From Allobosea sp. BK604 (GTDB lineage Bacteria > Pseudomonadota > Alphaproteobacteria > Rhizobiales > Beijerinckiaceae), in contig NZ_SLZF01000001.1 in the NCBI RefSeq assembly GCF_004341515.1, positions 806,001-870,000 on the forward strand: a stretch of DNA of 64,000 nt, given 5' to 3'. The translations under genes were made by a program, and so were the position numbers. Positions within the stretch are counted from its first letter, which is position 1. Each line of letters starts with the position of its first letter. Below the pieces are notes generated by a model. It was not told the origin of the DNA. It saw nothing but the letters and a program-made list of their open reading frames with translations, and did not search any database. Below, one piece after another: positions 52,956 to 61,765 of the stretch.

Positions 52956-54055
52956 ACATGATTGCTCCCGGCAGCCATCGCATGGCTGCCGTCGCACTCG
53001 GACTGTCGGCGCTGAGCAAAACTTACGGGGCGGCAGCGGTCGTCGACGGAGTCGATCTCAACGTGGAGCCGGGGCAACTGATCTCGCTGCTCGGCCCCTC
53101 CGGCTGCGGCAAGACGACGACGTTGCGCATGATCGCGGGGCTGATAACGCCCACGGCCGGCGCGATCCATTTTGGGGATCGGAATGTGACCGGGATCCCT
53201 GTTCATCATCGCAATGTTGGCGTCCTGTTTCAGAACTACGCGCTATTCCCGCACATGACCGTGGCAGGAAACGTAGCCTTCGGCCTTGAGATGCGCAGCA
53301 GGGACCGGAGGCGCAACCGGGCGCTCGTCGATGATGCCTTGGCCATGGTGCAGCTGACGCGCTTCGCCGATCGCTATCCGCATGAATTGTCCGGAGGCCA
53401 GCAGCAGCGTGTGGCGCTAGCGCGGGCGCTGGCGATCGAGCCCCAAATTCTGCTGCTCGACGAGCCCTTCGCAGCGCTCGACCGCAAGCTGCGCGAAGAG
53501 ATGCAGATCCAGATCAAGGACCTGCAGAGGCGGATCGGAATCACGACGGTGATGGTGACGCATGATCAGGAGGAGGCCCTGACAATGTCCGACCAGATCG
53601 CCGTGATGAACAATGGCCGCATCGAGCAATATGCCGCGCCCGGCGAGGTCTACGACCGGCCCGCGACCCGCTTTGTCGCCCAGTTCATTGGCGTCTCGAA
53701 CCTGTTCGAAGGAGAGGTAGCTGAGCGCCGACAGCACGATTCAGTGGTCCGGACCGCGAGCGGCGTCTTGATGACCGCGCGCGAAACGGGAAACCGCGCC
53801 CGTGTAACCTTGTGCCTACGGCCCGAGGCGATCCGCATCGCGCCTGCAGCAGTCGGCGCCGAGCCAGGGGTCGATTCCGCGCTCGGAACCGTGTCACGGA
53901 TCGTGCAGCGCGGCTCGATAACGGAGTATCATCTGCGTCTGGCGTGTGGAGACACGTTGATAGCCTGCCGACCGAGCGGTGAATCTGATGGGCTTACGGT
54001 CGGGCTGCGCGTCATCGCATCCTGGGCGAGCGAGCGAATTCATCTCCTGGTCTGA
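52952..54055 (+). CDS. ABC transporter ATP-binding protein, PotA-like
   Basis: ATPase of 367 residues. Walker A GPSGCGKTTTLR, signature [15 protein letters not shown], Walker B ILLLDEPFAALD and H-loop MVTHDQEEAL are intact. A C-terminal TOBE domain (about residues 280-360) is present. It powers the PotBCD-like system upstream. ATG 52952 overlaps the binding-protein stop. Last gene of the operon; 89 bases separate it from the convergent lysR gene. Confidence 0.93.
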   Translation: MNMIAPGSHRMAAVALGLSALSKTYGAAAVVDGVDLNVEPGQLISLLGPSGCGKTTTLRMIAGLITPTAGAIHFGDRNVTGIPVHHRNVGVLFQNYALFPHMTVAGNVAFGLEMRSRDRRRNRALVDDALAMVQLTRFADRYPHELSGGQQQRVALARALAIEPQILLLDEPFAALDRKLREEMQIQIKDLQRRIGITTVMVTHDQEEALTMSDQIAVMNNGRIEQYAAPGEVYDRPATRFVAQFIGVSNLFEGEVAERRQHDSVVRTASGVLMTARETGNRARVTLCLRPEAIRIAPAAVGAEPGVDSALGTVSRIVQRGSITEYHLRLACGDTLIACRPSGESDGLTVGLRVIASWASERIHLLV

Positions 54056-54144
54056 ATTGGCGCTCGGCGGGGGACAACCTTGCGCGAATTTGGGGCCAAC
54101 TTTTGTGTCCATAGTTCCGCGATCAGCGAGGAATAAGGCCCAAC

Positions 54145-55044
54145 CTATGTGTCCCTGAGCATTTGGGGGGCCGGTAGACCCAATTCCTGGGTCAGCCATC
54201 GCGTGAACATCCTTACCGAGCTCCGGGCCTTCGCCACGCGAGGGAACACGAGGTAGTGGCCCACATAACGGACATCCTGCGCCCGCCCCGCGAGGGGAGC
54301 CACCAGCTGGCCCGCCGCGATCTCGCGCTCGGCCAGGCGCGTCGATTCCAGGGCGACGCCCAATCCGTCGACCGCTGCTGCGATGGCCATGAACGAGCGA
54401 TCGAAACGGGAGCCGCGCGGGGTCGGCGGCGCGATATCGTTCGCCTGGAACCAGTTGTTCCACCTGACGCGTTTGTTGTCGCTGTCGATCAGCTTGGCCG
54501 TGACGAGATCCTTCGGAGACGTAATCTGCGCGGCCAGATCCGGGGCGCAGAGCGGGGTCACGACCTCCTCCCCGAGCGGGATGACGATCAGTCCTTCCTG
54601 ACGCGGCGGGCCGTAGCAGATGTCGGCATCGAACTCATCCTGCTCGAAGCGCGGGTAATCCACCCCCGCGGCGAGCCGGACCTCGAGCCCGGGCTGTGCC
54701 TCCAGTAAACCGCGGAGACGCGGCAGCAACCATTGCGCGGCCATGGACGGCGCGCAGTGCAGCCGCAACAGGTTGCCCGACCGCGGGCCGACCGTCTCGA
54801 TGCCCTGGCGCATCTCATCAAAGCCTGCCGAGATATGGCGCATCAGCGCCTCTCCGGCCGTGTTGAGGTGAACGGCCCGGCCCTCCCGGTCGAACAGTGC
54901 GGTGCCCATCAGCCCCTCCAGTTTGCGGACCGCATGGCTGATCGCGCTCGGCGAGATGCCGATCTCCTCGCCGGCGGCGCGGAAGGACCCCGTGCGGGCA
55001 GCAGCCTCGAAAGCCTGAAGTGCAGAGAGTGGCAAACGTCTCAT
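54145..55044 (-). CDS. LysR family transcriptional regulator (GcvA-like)
   Basis: Regulator of 299 residues. The N-terminal HTH is LQAFEAAARTGSFRAAGEE followed by IGISPSAISHAVRKLE, and the effector domain (about 90-295) is of the GcvA type, with LHCAPSMAAQWLLPRL. ATG 55044 gives the standard MRRLPLSALQAFEAA start; an earlier in-frame ATG would add 30 atypical residues. It is divergent from the SDR operon, with a T-N11-A dyad in the 179-base gap. The same element occurs upstream of the tkt gene at 63778, so both are probable targets. Confidence 0.92.
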   Translation of the reverse strand: MRRLPLSALQAFEAAARTGSFRAAGEEIGISPSAISHAVRKLEGLMGTALFDREGRAVHLNTAGEALMRHISAGFDEMRQGIETVGPRSGNLLRLHCAPSMAAQWLLPRLRGLLEAQPGLEVRLAAGVDYPRFEQDEFDADICYGPPRQEGLIVIPLGEEVVTPLCAPDLAAQITSPKDLVTAKLIDSDNKRVRWNNWFQANDIAPPTPRGSRFDRSFMAIAAAVDGLGVALESTRLAEREIAAGQLVAPLAGRAQDVRYVGHYLVFPRVAKARSSVRMFTRWLTQELGLPAPQMLRDT

Positions 55045-55124
55045 GGCCGATCCGTGATGAGCTGCCGATCGCCAGGTCATCCGCAACCGCGACACATGGC
55101 TGGACCGGCCCGAAAGACGATCGA

Positions 55125-55163
55125 TGAATCTCATTCACCCAATAGCGTAAACTTTGCGTTTTT
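55125..55163 (+). promoter_or_regulatory. Probable LysR-binding element upstream of SDR operon
   Basis: It opens with TGAATCTCATTCA (55125-55137), a perfect dyad TGAAT-N3-ATTCA that fits T-N11-A, and ends with TTTGCGTTTTT (55153-55163). By eye 27 of its 39 bases match the element at 63839-63877 on the other strand, and both end 60 bases before the start codon. The second part also contains CGTAAACTTTGCG, a near dyad. This points to one regulator for both transcripts. Confidence 0.72.
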
Positions 55164-55223
55164 CACATGCCGAAAGGCGAGTCAGTGTCAGGCGAAGAAA
55201 AAGACCGACGACCGAGGGATGGA

Positions 55224-55976
55224 ATGCTGCTCAAGGACAAGACCGCCGCGATTTCCGGCGCCGCCAGCGCGCGCGGCATCGGCCTCGCTACCGCCAGGCT
55301 CTTCGCGGAACACGGCGCGCGGATCGCCATTCTCGACATCGATGAAGCCGCCGCCCGCAAGGCCGCAGCCGATCTCGGCCCGCAGCATCTCGGCGTGGCC
55401 TGCGACGTCGCGAACAAGCCATCGTGCCAGAAAGCGGCCGACGAGGTGATCGCAGCCTTCGGTCAGGTCGACATCCTGATCAACAACGCTGGCGTCACCC
55501 AGCCGGTCAAGACGCTCGATATCGACGAGGCGAGCTGGGACCGCATCCAGGACATCAACTGCAAGGGCGTGCTGTTCCTCAGCCAGGTCTTCATCCCGCA
55601 TATGCGGGCGCGCAAGCGAGGCGCGATCGCCTGCATGTCGTCCGTCTCGGCCCAGCGCGGCGGCGGCATTTTCGGCGGGCCGCACTATTCCTCCGCCAAG
55701 GCCGGCGTGCTGGGCCTCGCCAAGGCGATGGCCCGTGAATTCGGGCCGGACGGCATCCGCGTGAACTGCGTCACGCCGGGCCTGATCCAGACCGACATCA
55801 CCGGCGGCAAGCTCAACGATGAGATGCGCAAGGATATCGTCAAGGGCATTCCGCTCGATCGCCTCGGCGAGGCCAGCGACGTCGCCGGCGTCTACCTGTT
55901 CCTGGCCTCCGATCTCTCTGCCTATGTCACCGGCGCGGTCATCGACGTGAACGGAGGCATGCTGATCCACGGCTGA
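55224..55976 (+). CDS. SDR family oxidoreductase
   Basis: Short-chain dehydrogenase of 250 residues. The nucleotide site is SGAASARGIGLATARLF, with INNAGV at about residue 90; the catalytic residues are Ser in CMSSVSAQ, and Tyr and Lys in HYSSAKAGVLG. Asp in IAILDIDEAAA suggests NAD rather than NADP. It would oxidise a polyol or sugar derivative to a ketone. ATG 55224 follows GAGGG by five bases. First gene of an operon with a split transketolase, a second dehydrogenase and a TRAP importer. Confidence 0.92.
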   Translation: MLLKDKTAAISGAASARGIGLATARLFAEHGARIAILDIDEAAARKAAADLGPQHLGVACDVANKPSCQKAADEVIAAFGQVDILINNAGVTQPVKTLDIDEASWDRIQDINCKGVLFLSQVFIPHMRARKRGAIACMSSVSAQRGGGIFGGPHYSSAKAGVLGLAKAMAREFGPDGIRVNCVTPGLIQTDITGGKLNDEMRKDIVKGIPLDRLGEASDVAGVYLFLASDLSAYVTGAVIDVNGGMLIHG

Positions 55977-56038
55977 GCGTCCGGTCTCCCAACTGCCGGC
56001 CAGCCATCTCGATAGTCCATGCAGGAGGCATCGTGCCC

Positions 56039-56887
56039 ATGAGCACAGCTCCCATCGGCCACAACGTCTCGCTTGAGCGCCGGGCCTGGAACATTCGCCG
56101 CCACGCCATCCTGATGGGCGAGGTGCAGGGCCAGGGCTATATCGCCCAGGCACTCGACATCGCCGACGTGCTGGCGACCGCTTATTTCCACGCGATGCGC
56201 TACCGGCCAGATGATCCCGAATGGGACGGGCGCGACCGCTTTTTGCTGTCGAACGGCCACTACGCCATCGCTCTCTATGCGGCGCTCATCGAAGCCGGGA
56301 TCATTCCGGAGGACGAGCTGGAGACCTATGGCTCGGACGAGAGCCGACTGCCGATGTCCGGCATGGCGAGCTTCACGCCGGGCATGGAGATGTCGGGCGG
56401 TTCGCTCGGGCTCGGCCTGTCGATTGCGGTGGGCAAGTGCCTCGGCCTGAAGCGGAAAGGCTCCGACAGCAGGGTCTACACGCTGTTCTCCGATGGCGAG
56501 CTCGACGAGGGCTCGGTCTGGGAGGCGATCATGTCAGCCGCCCATTACAAGCTCGACAACCTCATCGCCATCGTCGACATCAATAATCAGCAGGCGGACG
56601 GTGCCTCGACCGCGGTGATGGGCTTCGAGCCGCTGACCGAGAAGCTCGATGCCTTCGGCTGGTTCGTCCAGCGCGTCGACGGCAACGATCTTGCGGCAGT
56701 GCGCGCCGCTTTCGATGCCGCAAAGGCCGGATACGGCCAAGGCAAGCCCAGCATCATCATCGCCGACACTCTGATGGGCAAGGGCGTGCCCTTCCTGGAG
56801 ACGCGCGAGAAAAACCACTTCATCCGCGTCGAAGCCCATGAATGGCAGCTCGCGCTGGCGGCCCTCGACGAGAGGAAACCCTCATGA
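56039..56887 (+). CDS. Transketolase, N-terminal (TPP-binding) subunit
   Basis: TPP-binding half of a two-subunit transketolase, 282 residues. The cofactor motif is SDGELDEGSVWEA followed at the right distance by VDINNQQADG. LLSNGHYAIALYAALIEAG and GGSLGLGLSIAVGKCLGL replace the family's usual blocks. It needs the C-terminal subunit encoded next, with which it overlaps by four bases. AGGAGG lies between GTG 56033 and this ATG; 56033 would add two residues. It would move a two-carbon ketol unit. Split transketolases are typical of dedicated catabolic clusters rather than the core pentose pathway. Confidence 0.92.
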   Translation: MSTAPIGHNVSLERRAWNIRRHAILMGEVQGQGYIAQALDIADVLATAYFHAMRYRPDDPEWDGRDRFLLSNGHYAIALYAALIEAGIIPEDELETYGSDESRLPMSGMASFTPGMEMSGGSLGLGLSIAVGKCLGLKRKGSDSRVYTLFSDGELDEGSVWEAIMSAAHYKLDNLIAIVDINNQQADGASTAVMGFEPLTEKLDAFGWFVQRVDGNDLAAVRAAFDAAKAGYGQGKPSIIIADTLMGKGVPFLETREKNHFIRVEAHEWQLALAALDERKPS

Positions 56888-57897
56888 AATCGGCCACGGC
56901 AAAAGCTGGCGCCGGCAAGCCCCGCCTCACCACCTCTGCGATGATCGCCTCGATCGCCGGCGAGGGGCAGCGGACGAAAGCCGCCCCGTTCGGCCATGCG
57001 CTCGTCGAGCTGGCCAAGCAGGACAGCTCGGTCCTCGGCATGACTGCCGATCTCGGCAAATACACCGACCTGCATATTTTCGGGCAGGCCTTTCCGGATC
57101 GCTACTACCAGATGGGCATGGCGGAGCAGTTGCTGTTCGGCGCCGCCTCCGGGCTGGCGGCGGAGGGCTTCATGCCGTTCGCCACGACATATGCCGTCTT
57201 CGCCTCACGCCGCGCCTATGACTTCATCCACCAGACGATCGCGGAGGAAGACCGCAACGTGAAGATCGTCTGCGCGCTACCCGGCCTCACCTCCGGCTAC
57301 GGCCCCTCGCACCAGGCGACCGAAGATCTCGCGCTGTTCCGGGCCATGCCCAACATGGTGGTGATCGATCCCTGCGACGCGCACGAGATCGGGCAGGCCG
57401 TGCCGGCAATGGCGCGGCACCGGGGCCCCGCCTATATGCGCCTGCTGCGCGGCCAGGTGCCGCTCGTCCTCGACGAGTACGGCTACAGCTTCGAGCTCGG
57501 CAAGGCAAAGCTGCTGCGGGACGGTTACGAGGTGCTCTTCATTTCCTCCGGCATCATGACGATGCGGGCGCTGGAGGCCGCGAAGATCCTCGAGAGCGAC
57601 CGCATCGACGTCGCCGTGCTGCACGTGCCGACGATCAAACCGCTCGACACCGCGACCATTCTCGACTGCTGCGCCAAGCCGGGCCGGCTCGTTATCGTGG
57701 CCGAGAACCACACAGTCAATGGCGGGCTCGGCGAAGCGGTCGCCGGCCTGCTGATGCGCGAGGGCGTGCATCCGGCGTTTCGGATGGTCGGGCTGCCGGA
57801 CGAATTCCTCGCCGCCGGCGCCCTGCCGACGCTGCACGACCGCTACGGCATCTCGACGGACGCGCTCTGCACCCGGGTAAAGGGGTGGCTGAACTAG
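56884..57897 (+). CDS. Transketolase, C-terminal (pyrimidine-binding) subunit
   Basis: Second half of the split transketolase, 337 residues. The cofactor-activating glutamate is in YQMGMAEQLLFGAASGLA, followed by the pyrimidine domain and the C-terminal domain ending HDRYGISTDALCTRVKGWLN. ATG 56884 overlaps the N-terminal subunit stop (ATGA), which is normal for the pair and secures equal amounts. The first 45 residues are an unusual basic and Thr-rich extension before the transketolase core. The two-subunit type is unlike the full-length tkt at 61766. Confidence 0.92.
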   Translation: MKSATAKAGAGKPRLTTSAMIASIAGEGQRTKAAPFGHALVELAKQDSSVLGMTADLGKYTDLHIFGQAFPDRYYQMGMAEQLLFGAASGLAAEGFMPFATTYAVFASRRAYDFIHQTIAEEDRNVKIVCALPGLTSGYGPSHQATEDLALFRAMPNMVVIDPCDAHEIGQAVPAMARHRGPAYMRLLRGQVPLVLDEYGYSFELGKAKLLRDGYEVLFISSGIMTMRALEAAKILESDRIDVAVLHVPTIKPLDTATILDCCAKPGRLVIVAENHTVNGGLGEAVAGLLMREGVHPAFRMVGLPDEFLAAGALPTLHDRYGISTDALCTRVKGWLN

Positions 57898-57946
57898 GCA
57901 TCTGGACGCCGAAGCTCCCGCCAAGCGGAGCACGTGGACGGGAGGG

Positions 57947-58828
57947 ATGATGAAGAGGATCGGGTTCGTGGGTCTCGGCGCGATGGGCCTGCCGATGGCC
58001 CTCAATCTGAGCAGGGCCGGCTTCGCCGTGACAGGCTTCGACCTGCGCGCCGAGGCGCGCGCCGCGTTCGGCACCGCCGGAGGACGACCGGCAGCGGGCA
58101 TCGCGGATGCCTTCTCCGGCCAGGATGCCGTCGTGCTCATGGTCGTCAATGCCGCACAGGCCGAGGACGTCCTGTTCCGACAGGACGCGCTGGCCCGGCT
58201 TTCACCCGGTGGCACCCTCATCCTGACGGCGACCTGCCCGCCCGCTTCCGTCGCCGCACTGGCGGGGCGGGTCGAAGCCGCCGGACACGCCTTGGTCGAT
58301 GCTCCCGTTTCGGGCGGCGTGGTCGGCGCGGAGGCCGGCAGCCTGACGATCATGGCGGCCGCGCCCAGGGCAGTCTTCGACGCCGCGAAGCCGATGCTCG
58401 ACGCCATGGGCTCGAAGGTCGTCTTCATGGGCGAGACTCCGGGCCAGGGCGCCACTGCGAAAGCCGTCAATCAACTGCTCTGCGGCGCACATCTCGCCAT
58501 CGCGGCAGAGGGGCTGTCATTGGCGGAGAAACTCGGCGTCGACCCGGCACTGATGCTCGACATCGTCTCGGGCTCGGCGGCGTCGAGCTGGATGCTCAGG
58601 GATCGCGGACCGCGCATGCTGGAAGACGAACCGCGGGTCACCAGCGCGATCGACATCTTCGTCAAGGATCTCGGCATCGTGCTCGAAGCGGGGCGCGACG
58701 CGAAGGCGGCGCTGCCGATGGCGGCGCTCGCCCATCAACTCTTCATGTCGGTCTCCGGACGCGGCCTGGGCGCGCGCGACGACAGTCAGGTCATCGCCGC
58801 CTACCGCGCGCTGCAGGGCCGGACCTGA
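57947..58828 (+). CDS. NAD(P)-dependent 3-hydroxyacid dehydrogenase (3-HIBDH / L-threonate DH type)
   Basis: Beta-hydroxyacid dehydrogenase of 293 residues. Cofactor motif GFVGLGAMGLPMALNLSRAG, substrate motif DAPVSGGVVGAEAGSLTIM and catalytic lysine in GATAKAVNQLL are intact. The family includes 3-hydroxyisobutyrate, tartronate semialdehyde and L-threonate dehydrogenases; the sequence alone does not separate them. Position after a split transketolase and before a TRAP importer suggests a C4-C5 sugar acid. ATG 57947, with GGAGGG just upstream. Same strand and operon as the SDR gene. Confidence 0.88.
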   Translation: MMKRIGFVGLGAMGLPMALNLSRAGFAVTGFDLRAEARAAFGTAGGRPAAGIADAFSGQDAVVLMVVNAAQAEDVLFRQDALARLSPGGTLILTATCPPASVAALAGRVEAAGHALVDAPVSGGVVGAEAGSLTIMAAAPRAVFDAAKPMLDAMGSKVVFMGETPGQGATAKAVNQLLCGAHLAIAAEGLSLAEKLGVDPALMLDIVSGSAASSWMLRDRGPRMLEDEPRVTSAIDIFVKDLGIVLEAGRDAKAALPMAALAHQLFMSVSGRGLGARDDSQVIAAYRALQGRT

Positions 58829-58883
58829 TCGCAACGACAAGCAGCAAGAGCCGTCGAAACGGCACGACAACGGGAGGACGACC

Positions 58884-59898
58884 ATGAAGACCGATCTGAC
58901 AGCCACCAGGATCAGCCGCCGCAGCCTGCTGGCCGCGGGCCTGGCTATGCCTGCCGTCCTGGGCCTGCCGCGCGGTGCGCAGGCGCAGGTCACGATGACG
59001 CTCGGCCACAACGCCGCCGCTGGAAATCCGCGCTGGATCGCCGCCGACAAGTTCGGCGAATTGGTCAAGGAGCGCACCAATGGCCGCCTCGCGGTGCGCG
59101 TCGCCGGCGCCGAGCAGCTCGGCAACGAGCAGTCGCTGCTGACGAGCCTGCGGACCGGCGCGGTCGACATGACCGTCAACAGCCAGGGCTCGACCTCGGC
59201 ACTGCTGCCAGAGCTGGCCGCACTCGGCCTGCCCTTCCTGTTCCCGACCTCGGCCGCCGCCTTCAAAGGTGCTCGAAGGGCCGCTCGGCGGCGAGCTCGA
59301 CCAGCGCTTCGCCAAGATCGGGATGGTACCGCTCGGCTGGTGGGATAACGGCATCCGCCACATCACCAACAGCAAGCGTCCGATCGTGAAGCCCGCCGAT
59401 CTGAAGGGCCTGAAGATCCGCACGCCGCCCGATCCGATGACGATCGACATTTTCCAGGCGCTTGGCGCCGGCACGGAGCAGATCTCGTTCGGCGAGCTCT
59501 ATGTCGCGCTTCAGCAAGGCGTGGTCGACGGGCAGGAGAACCCGCTCGTCAACATCGCCTCCTCGAAGCTGTTCGAGGTGAACCGCTACATCTCGCTCTC
59601 CGCGCATAAATGGGAGTGCTCGCCCTTCCTGATGTCGCAGATCACCTGGATGCGGCTTTCGCCCGCCGATCGCGACGTGATCAAGGCGACGGCCAAGGAG
59701 GCCGGCGAGCTGCAGCGTAAGCTCTTCCTCGACGCCGAGACCAGGTTCGCGAACGAGTTCAAGGCGAACGCCAAGCTGCAGGTCAACGAGGCCGACCAGG
59801 CCGCCTTCCGTGAGGCCTCGGCCAAGGTCTACGACACCTGGAAGGCCAAGCCGTTCGGCGATTTCGTCGACCGCCTCGCCAAGTCGGCGCAGGCCTGA
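58884..59898 (+). pseudogene. TRAP transporter solute-binding protein DctP, frameshifted
   Basis: The gene is open as two pieces. The first, 58884-59348, has a Tat signal (SRRSLLAAGLAMP) and reads DctP to Lys128 (PTSAAAFK). After that it reads out of frame to a stop at 59348. The second piece continues in the +1 frame (VLEGPLGGELDQRF) to 59898. Removing one G from the GG at 59268-59269 (AAAGGTGC) restores a 337-residue DctP. Everything downstream is well conserved, including GELYVALQQGVVDGQENPL. So this is a recent mutation, a sequencing error or, less likely, programmed +1 shifting. The binding protein would capture a sugar acid or polyol for DctQM. Confidence 0.85.
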
Positions 59899-59902
59899 CG
59901 TC

Positions 59903-60460
59903 ATGGGCGGGCAATACGGGACGGGATGGCGCGCAAGCGCCATCGCCTGGGCGAACGGCATCGATCGAGTTGTCGCCTGGTTCTGCGAGGCGGTCGTCGT
60001 CACGGTCGGCTCGGCATTGCTCGCCATGCTCGCCGCCAATGTCGGGGCGCGCTACGTCCTCGAATCCGGCGGCTTCCGCTTCGCCCAGGAACTGCCGGAG
60101 CGGCTCTTCCCGGTCTTCATCATGGCTGGCGTCGTGCTCGGCGTGCAGAAGGGCGGGCACATGGCCGTCGAGACCGTGCTCGCCATGCTCGGTCGGCAGG
60201 GCGCCCGCACCATGCTGCTCGTGGGACACGCGATCGTCGTCGTCAGCTACGTCGTGCTCGGCAAGGGCATCCTTGAACTCGCAGAGATGCTCTGGGTCGA
60301 CCGCTCGCCCGTGATGGGTATCCCCGCGAGCTACGGCTACTACACGCTCGCCATCGGGCTCCTGCTCGTCATCGTCGTCACCGCCACGCAGGCCGTGCGC
60401 GTCGCGGCGCTGGGACCCGAAGCAATGCCGACCCCTTCGCCCGAGGAGTTGGTCTCGTGA
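59903..60460 (+). CDS. TRAP transporter small permease DctQ
   Basis: Small membrane subunit of 185 residues with four hydrophobic segments, which helps DctM and contacts the binding protein. FRFAQELPERLFPVFIMAG and VLGVQKGGHMAVETVL are typical of DctQ. ATG 59903 lies four bases after the dctP stop, so translation is likely coupled. The stop overlaps the DctM start (GTGA). Intact, unlike the binding protein before it. Confidence 0.9.
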   Translation: MGGQYGTGWRASAIAWANGIDRVVAWFCEAVVVTVGSALLAMLAANVGARYVLESGGFRFAQELPERLFPVFIMAGVVLGVQKGGHMAVETVLAMLGRQGARTMLLVGHAIVVVSYVVLGKGILELAEMLWVDRSPVMGIPASYGYYTLAIGLLLVIVVTATQAVRVAALGPEAMPTPSPEELVS

Positions 60461-61716
60461 GCGTCGCCCTCATCCTGTCCTTCACCGTCCTGATGCTGCT
60501 CGCGATCCCGGTCGGCCACGCGCTGATCGTCGCCGCCGGCACGGCCCTGCTCGTGCAGGGCCAGATCCCGCTGACGATCATCGCGCAGCAGATGTACCAG
60601 CAGACCCAGTCCTTCCCGATGCTGGCCCTGCCCTTCTTCATGCTCGCGGGCTCGCTGATGCTCGGCGGCAAGCTCGGCAGCGAGCTGCTCGCCTTCGCGT
60701 CAAAGGCGATGCAGCGCTGGCGGGGCGGCCCGCTCTCGACCACGGTCGTTGCCTCGGTGGTGTTCGGCGGCGTCTCCGGTAGCGCCGTCGCCAATGCGAG
60801 CGCGCTCGGCTCGGTGCTCATCCCCTGGCAGAAGCGACAGGGCTACCCGGCCCCGCTTTGCGCCGCCAATAACGCCACGTCTGCCATCATCGACATTCTG
60901 ATCCCGCCCTCGATCCCGCTGATCCTCTATTCCTTGGTCAGCAACGTCTCGATTGCCGATCTCTTCACGGCCGGCATCCTGCCCGGCCTGCTGATGGCCG
61001 GCGGTTTCGTCGTGCTGTGCAGCTGGATTGCGCGCCGGCGCGGTTATGTCTCGCCGGAGGCTCCGGTCTCGAAGGCGGAGCTGGCGCGGCTCGCCTGGCG
61101 CAGCATGCCGGCGCTGCTGATGCCGGTCTTCATCCTGCTGGGGCTGCGTTTCGGCATCGCGACGCCGACCGAGATCGCCGTGCTCGCGGTGGCCTACGCA
61201 CTGGTGCTCAGCGTCGTGCTCTACCGCGACATGACCTGGGAGCGCTTCCGCGTCAGCATGGTCGAGGCAGGCGTCGCCACCGGCGTGGTCATGCTCGTGA
61301 TCATGGGCAGCGCCATCGTCGGCTGGATCCTGACCTTCGACCAGGTACCGCAGCGCTTTGCCGAATGGGTGTCGGCGACGATCTCGAATCCCTATCTCGT
61401 CATCCTCGCCATGAACATCCTGCTGCTTCTCGTCGGCATGCCGATCGACCTGCCGCCGGCGATCCTGCTGCTCGGGCCGATCTTCGTGCCGCTAGCAGCC
61501 TCGATCGGACTCGATCCCGTCCAGCTCGGCATCATCATGGTGCTGAATCTCGGCATCGGCCTGTACACGCCGCCGATCGGCACGACGTTGTTCATCTCGA
61601 CCTCGATCGCCCGGACCACGCTCGGCGAGACGACGCGGGAGCTCTGGCCCTTCTTCGGCGTCGCGATGATCGTGCTGTTGCTGATCAGCTTCGTGCCGGC
61701 GCTGACGATCTACTGA
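60457..61716 (+). CDS. TRAP transporter large permease DctM
   Basis: Large permease of 419 residues with about twelve membrane helices. The family motifs PFFMLAGSLMLGGKLG, FGGVSGSAVANASALGSVLI and NLGIGLYTPPIGTTLF are present. It would take up the ligand with sodium. The start is GTG 60457, overlapping the DctQ stop by four bases. It is the last gene of the operon that began with the SDR. The convergent tkt ends 49 bases downstream. Confidence 0.92.
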   Translation: MSVALILSFTVLMLLAIPVGHALIVAAGTALLVQGQIPLTIIAQQMYQQTQSFPMLALPFFMLAGSLMLGGKLGSELLAFASKAMQRWRGGPLSTTVVASVVFGGVSGSAVANASALGSVLIPWQKRQGYPAPLCAANNATSAIIDILIPPSIPLILYSLVSNVSIADLFTAGILPGLLMAGGFVVLCSWIARRRGYVSPEAPVSKAELARLAWRSMPALLMPVFILLGLRFGIATPTEIAVLAVAYALVLSVVLYRDMTWERFRVSMVEAGVATGVVMLVIMGSAIVGWILTFDQVPQRFAEWVSATISNPYLVILAMNILLLLVGMPIDLPPAILLLGPIFVPLAASIGLDPVQLGIIMVLNLGIGLYTPPIGTTLFISTSIARTTLGETTRELWPFFGVAMIVLLLISFVPALTIY

Positions 61717-61765
61717 GACGTCGGACCGAGGAGGCGGCGCCGGCGGCTCCGCCTCCTTTGCGATG

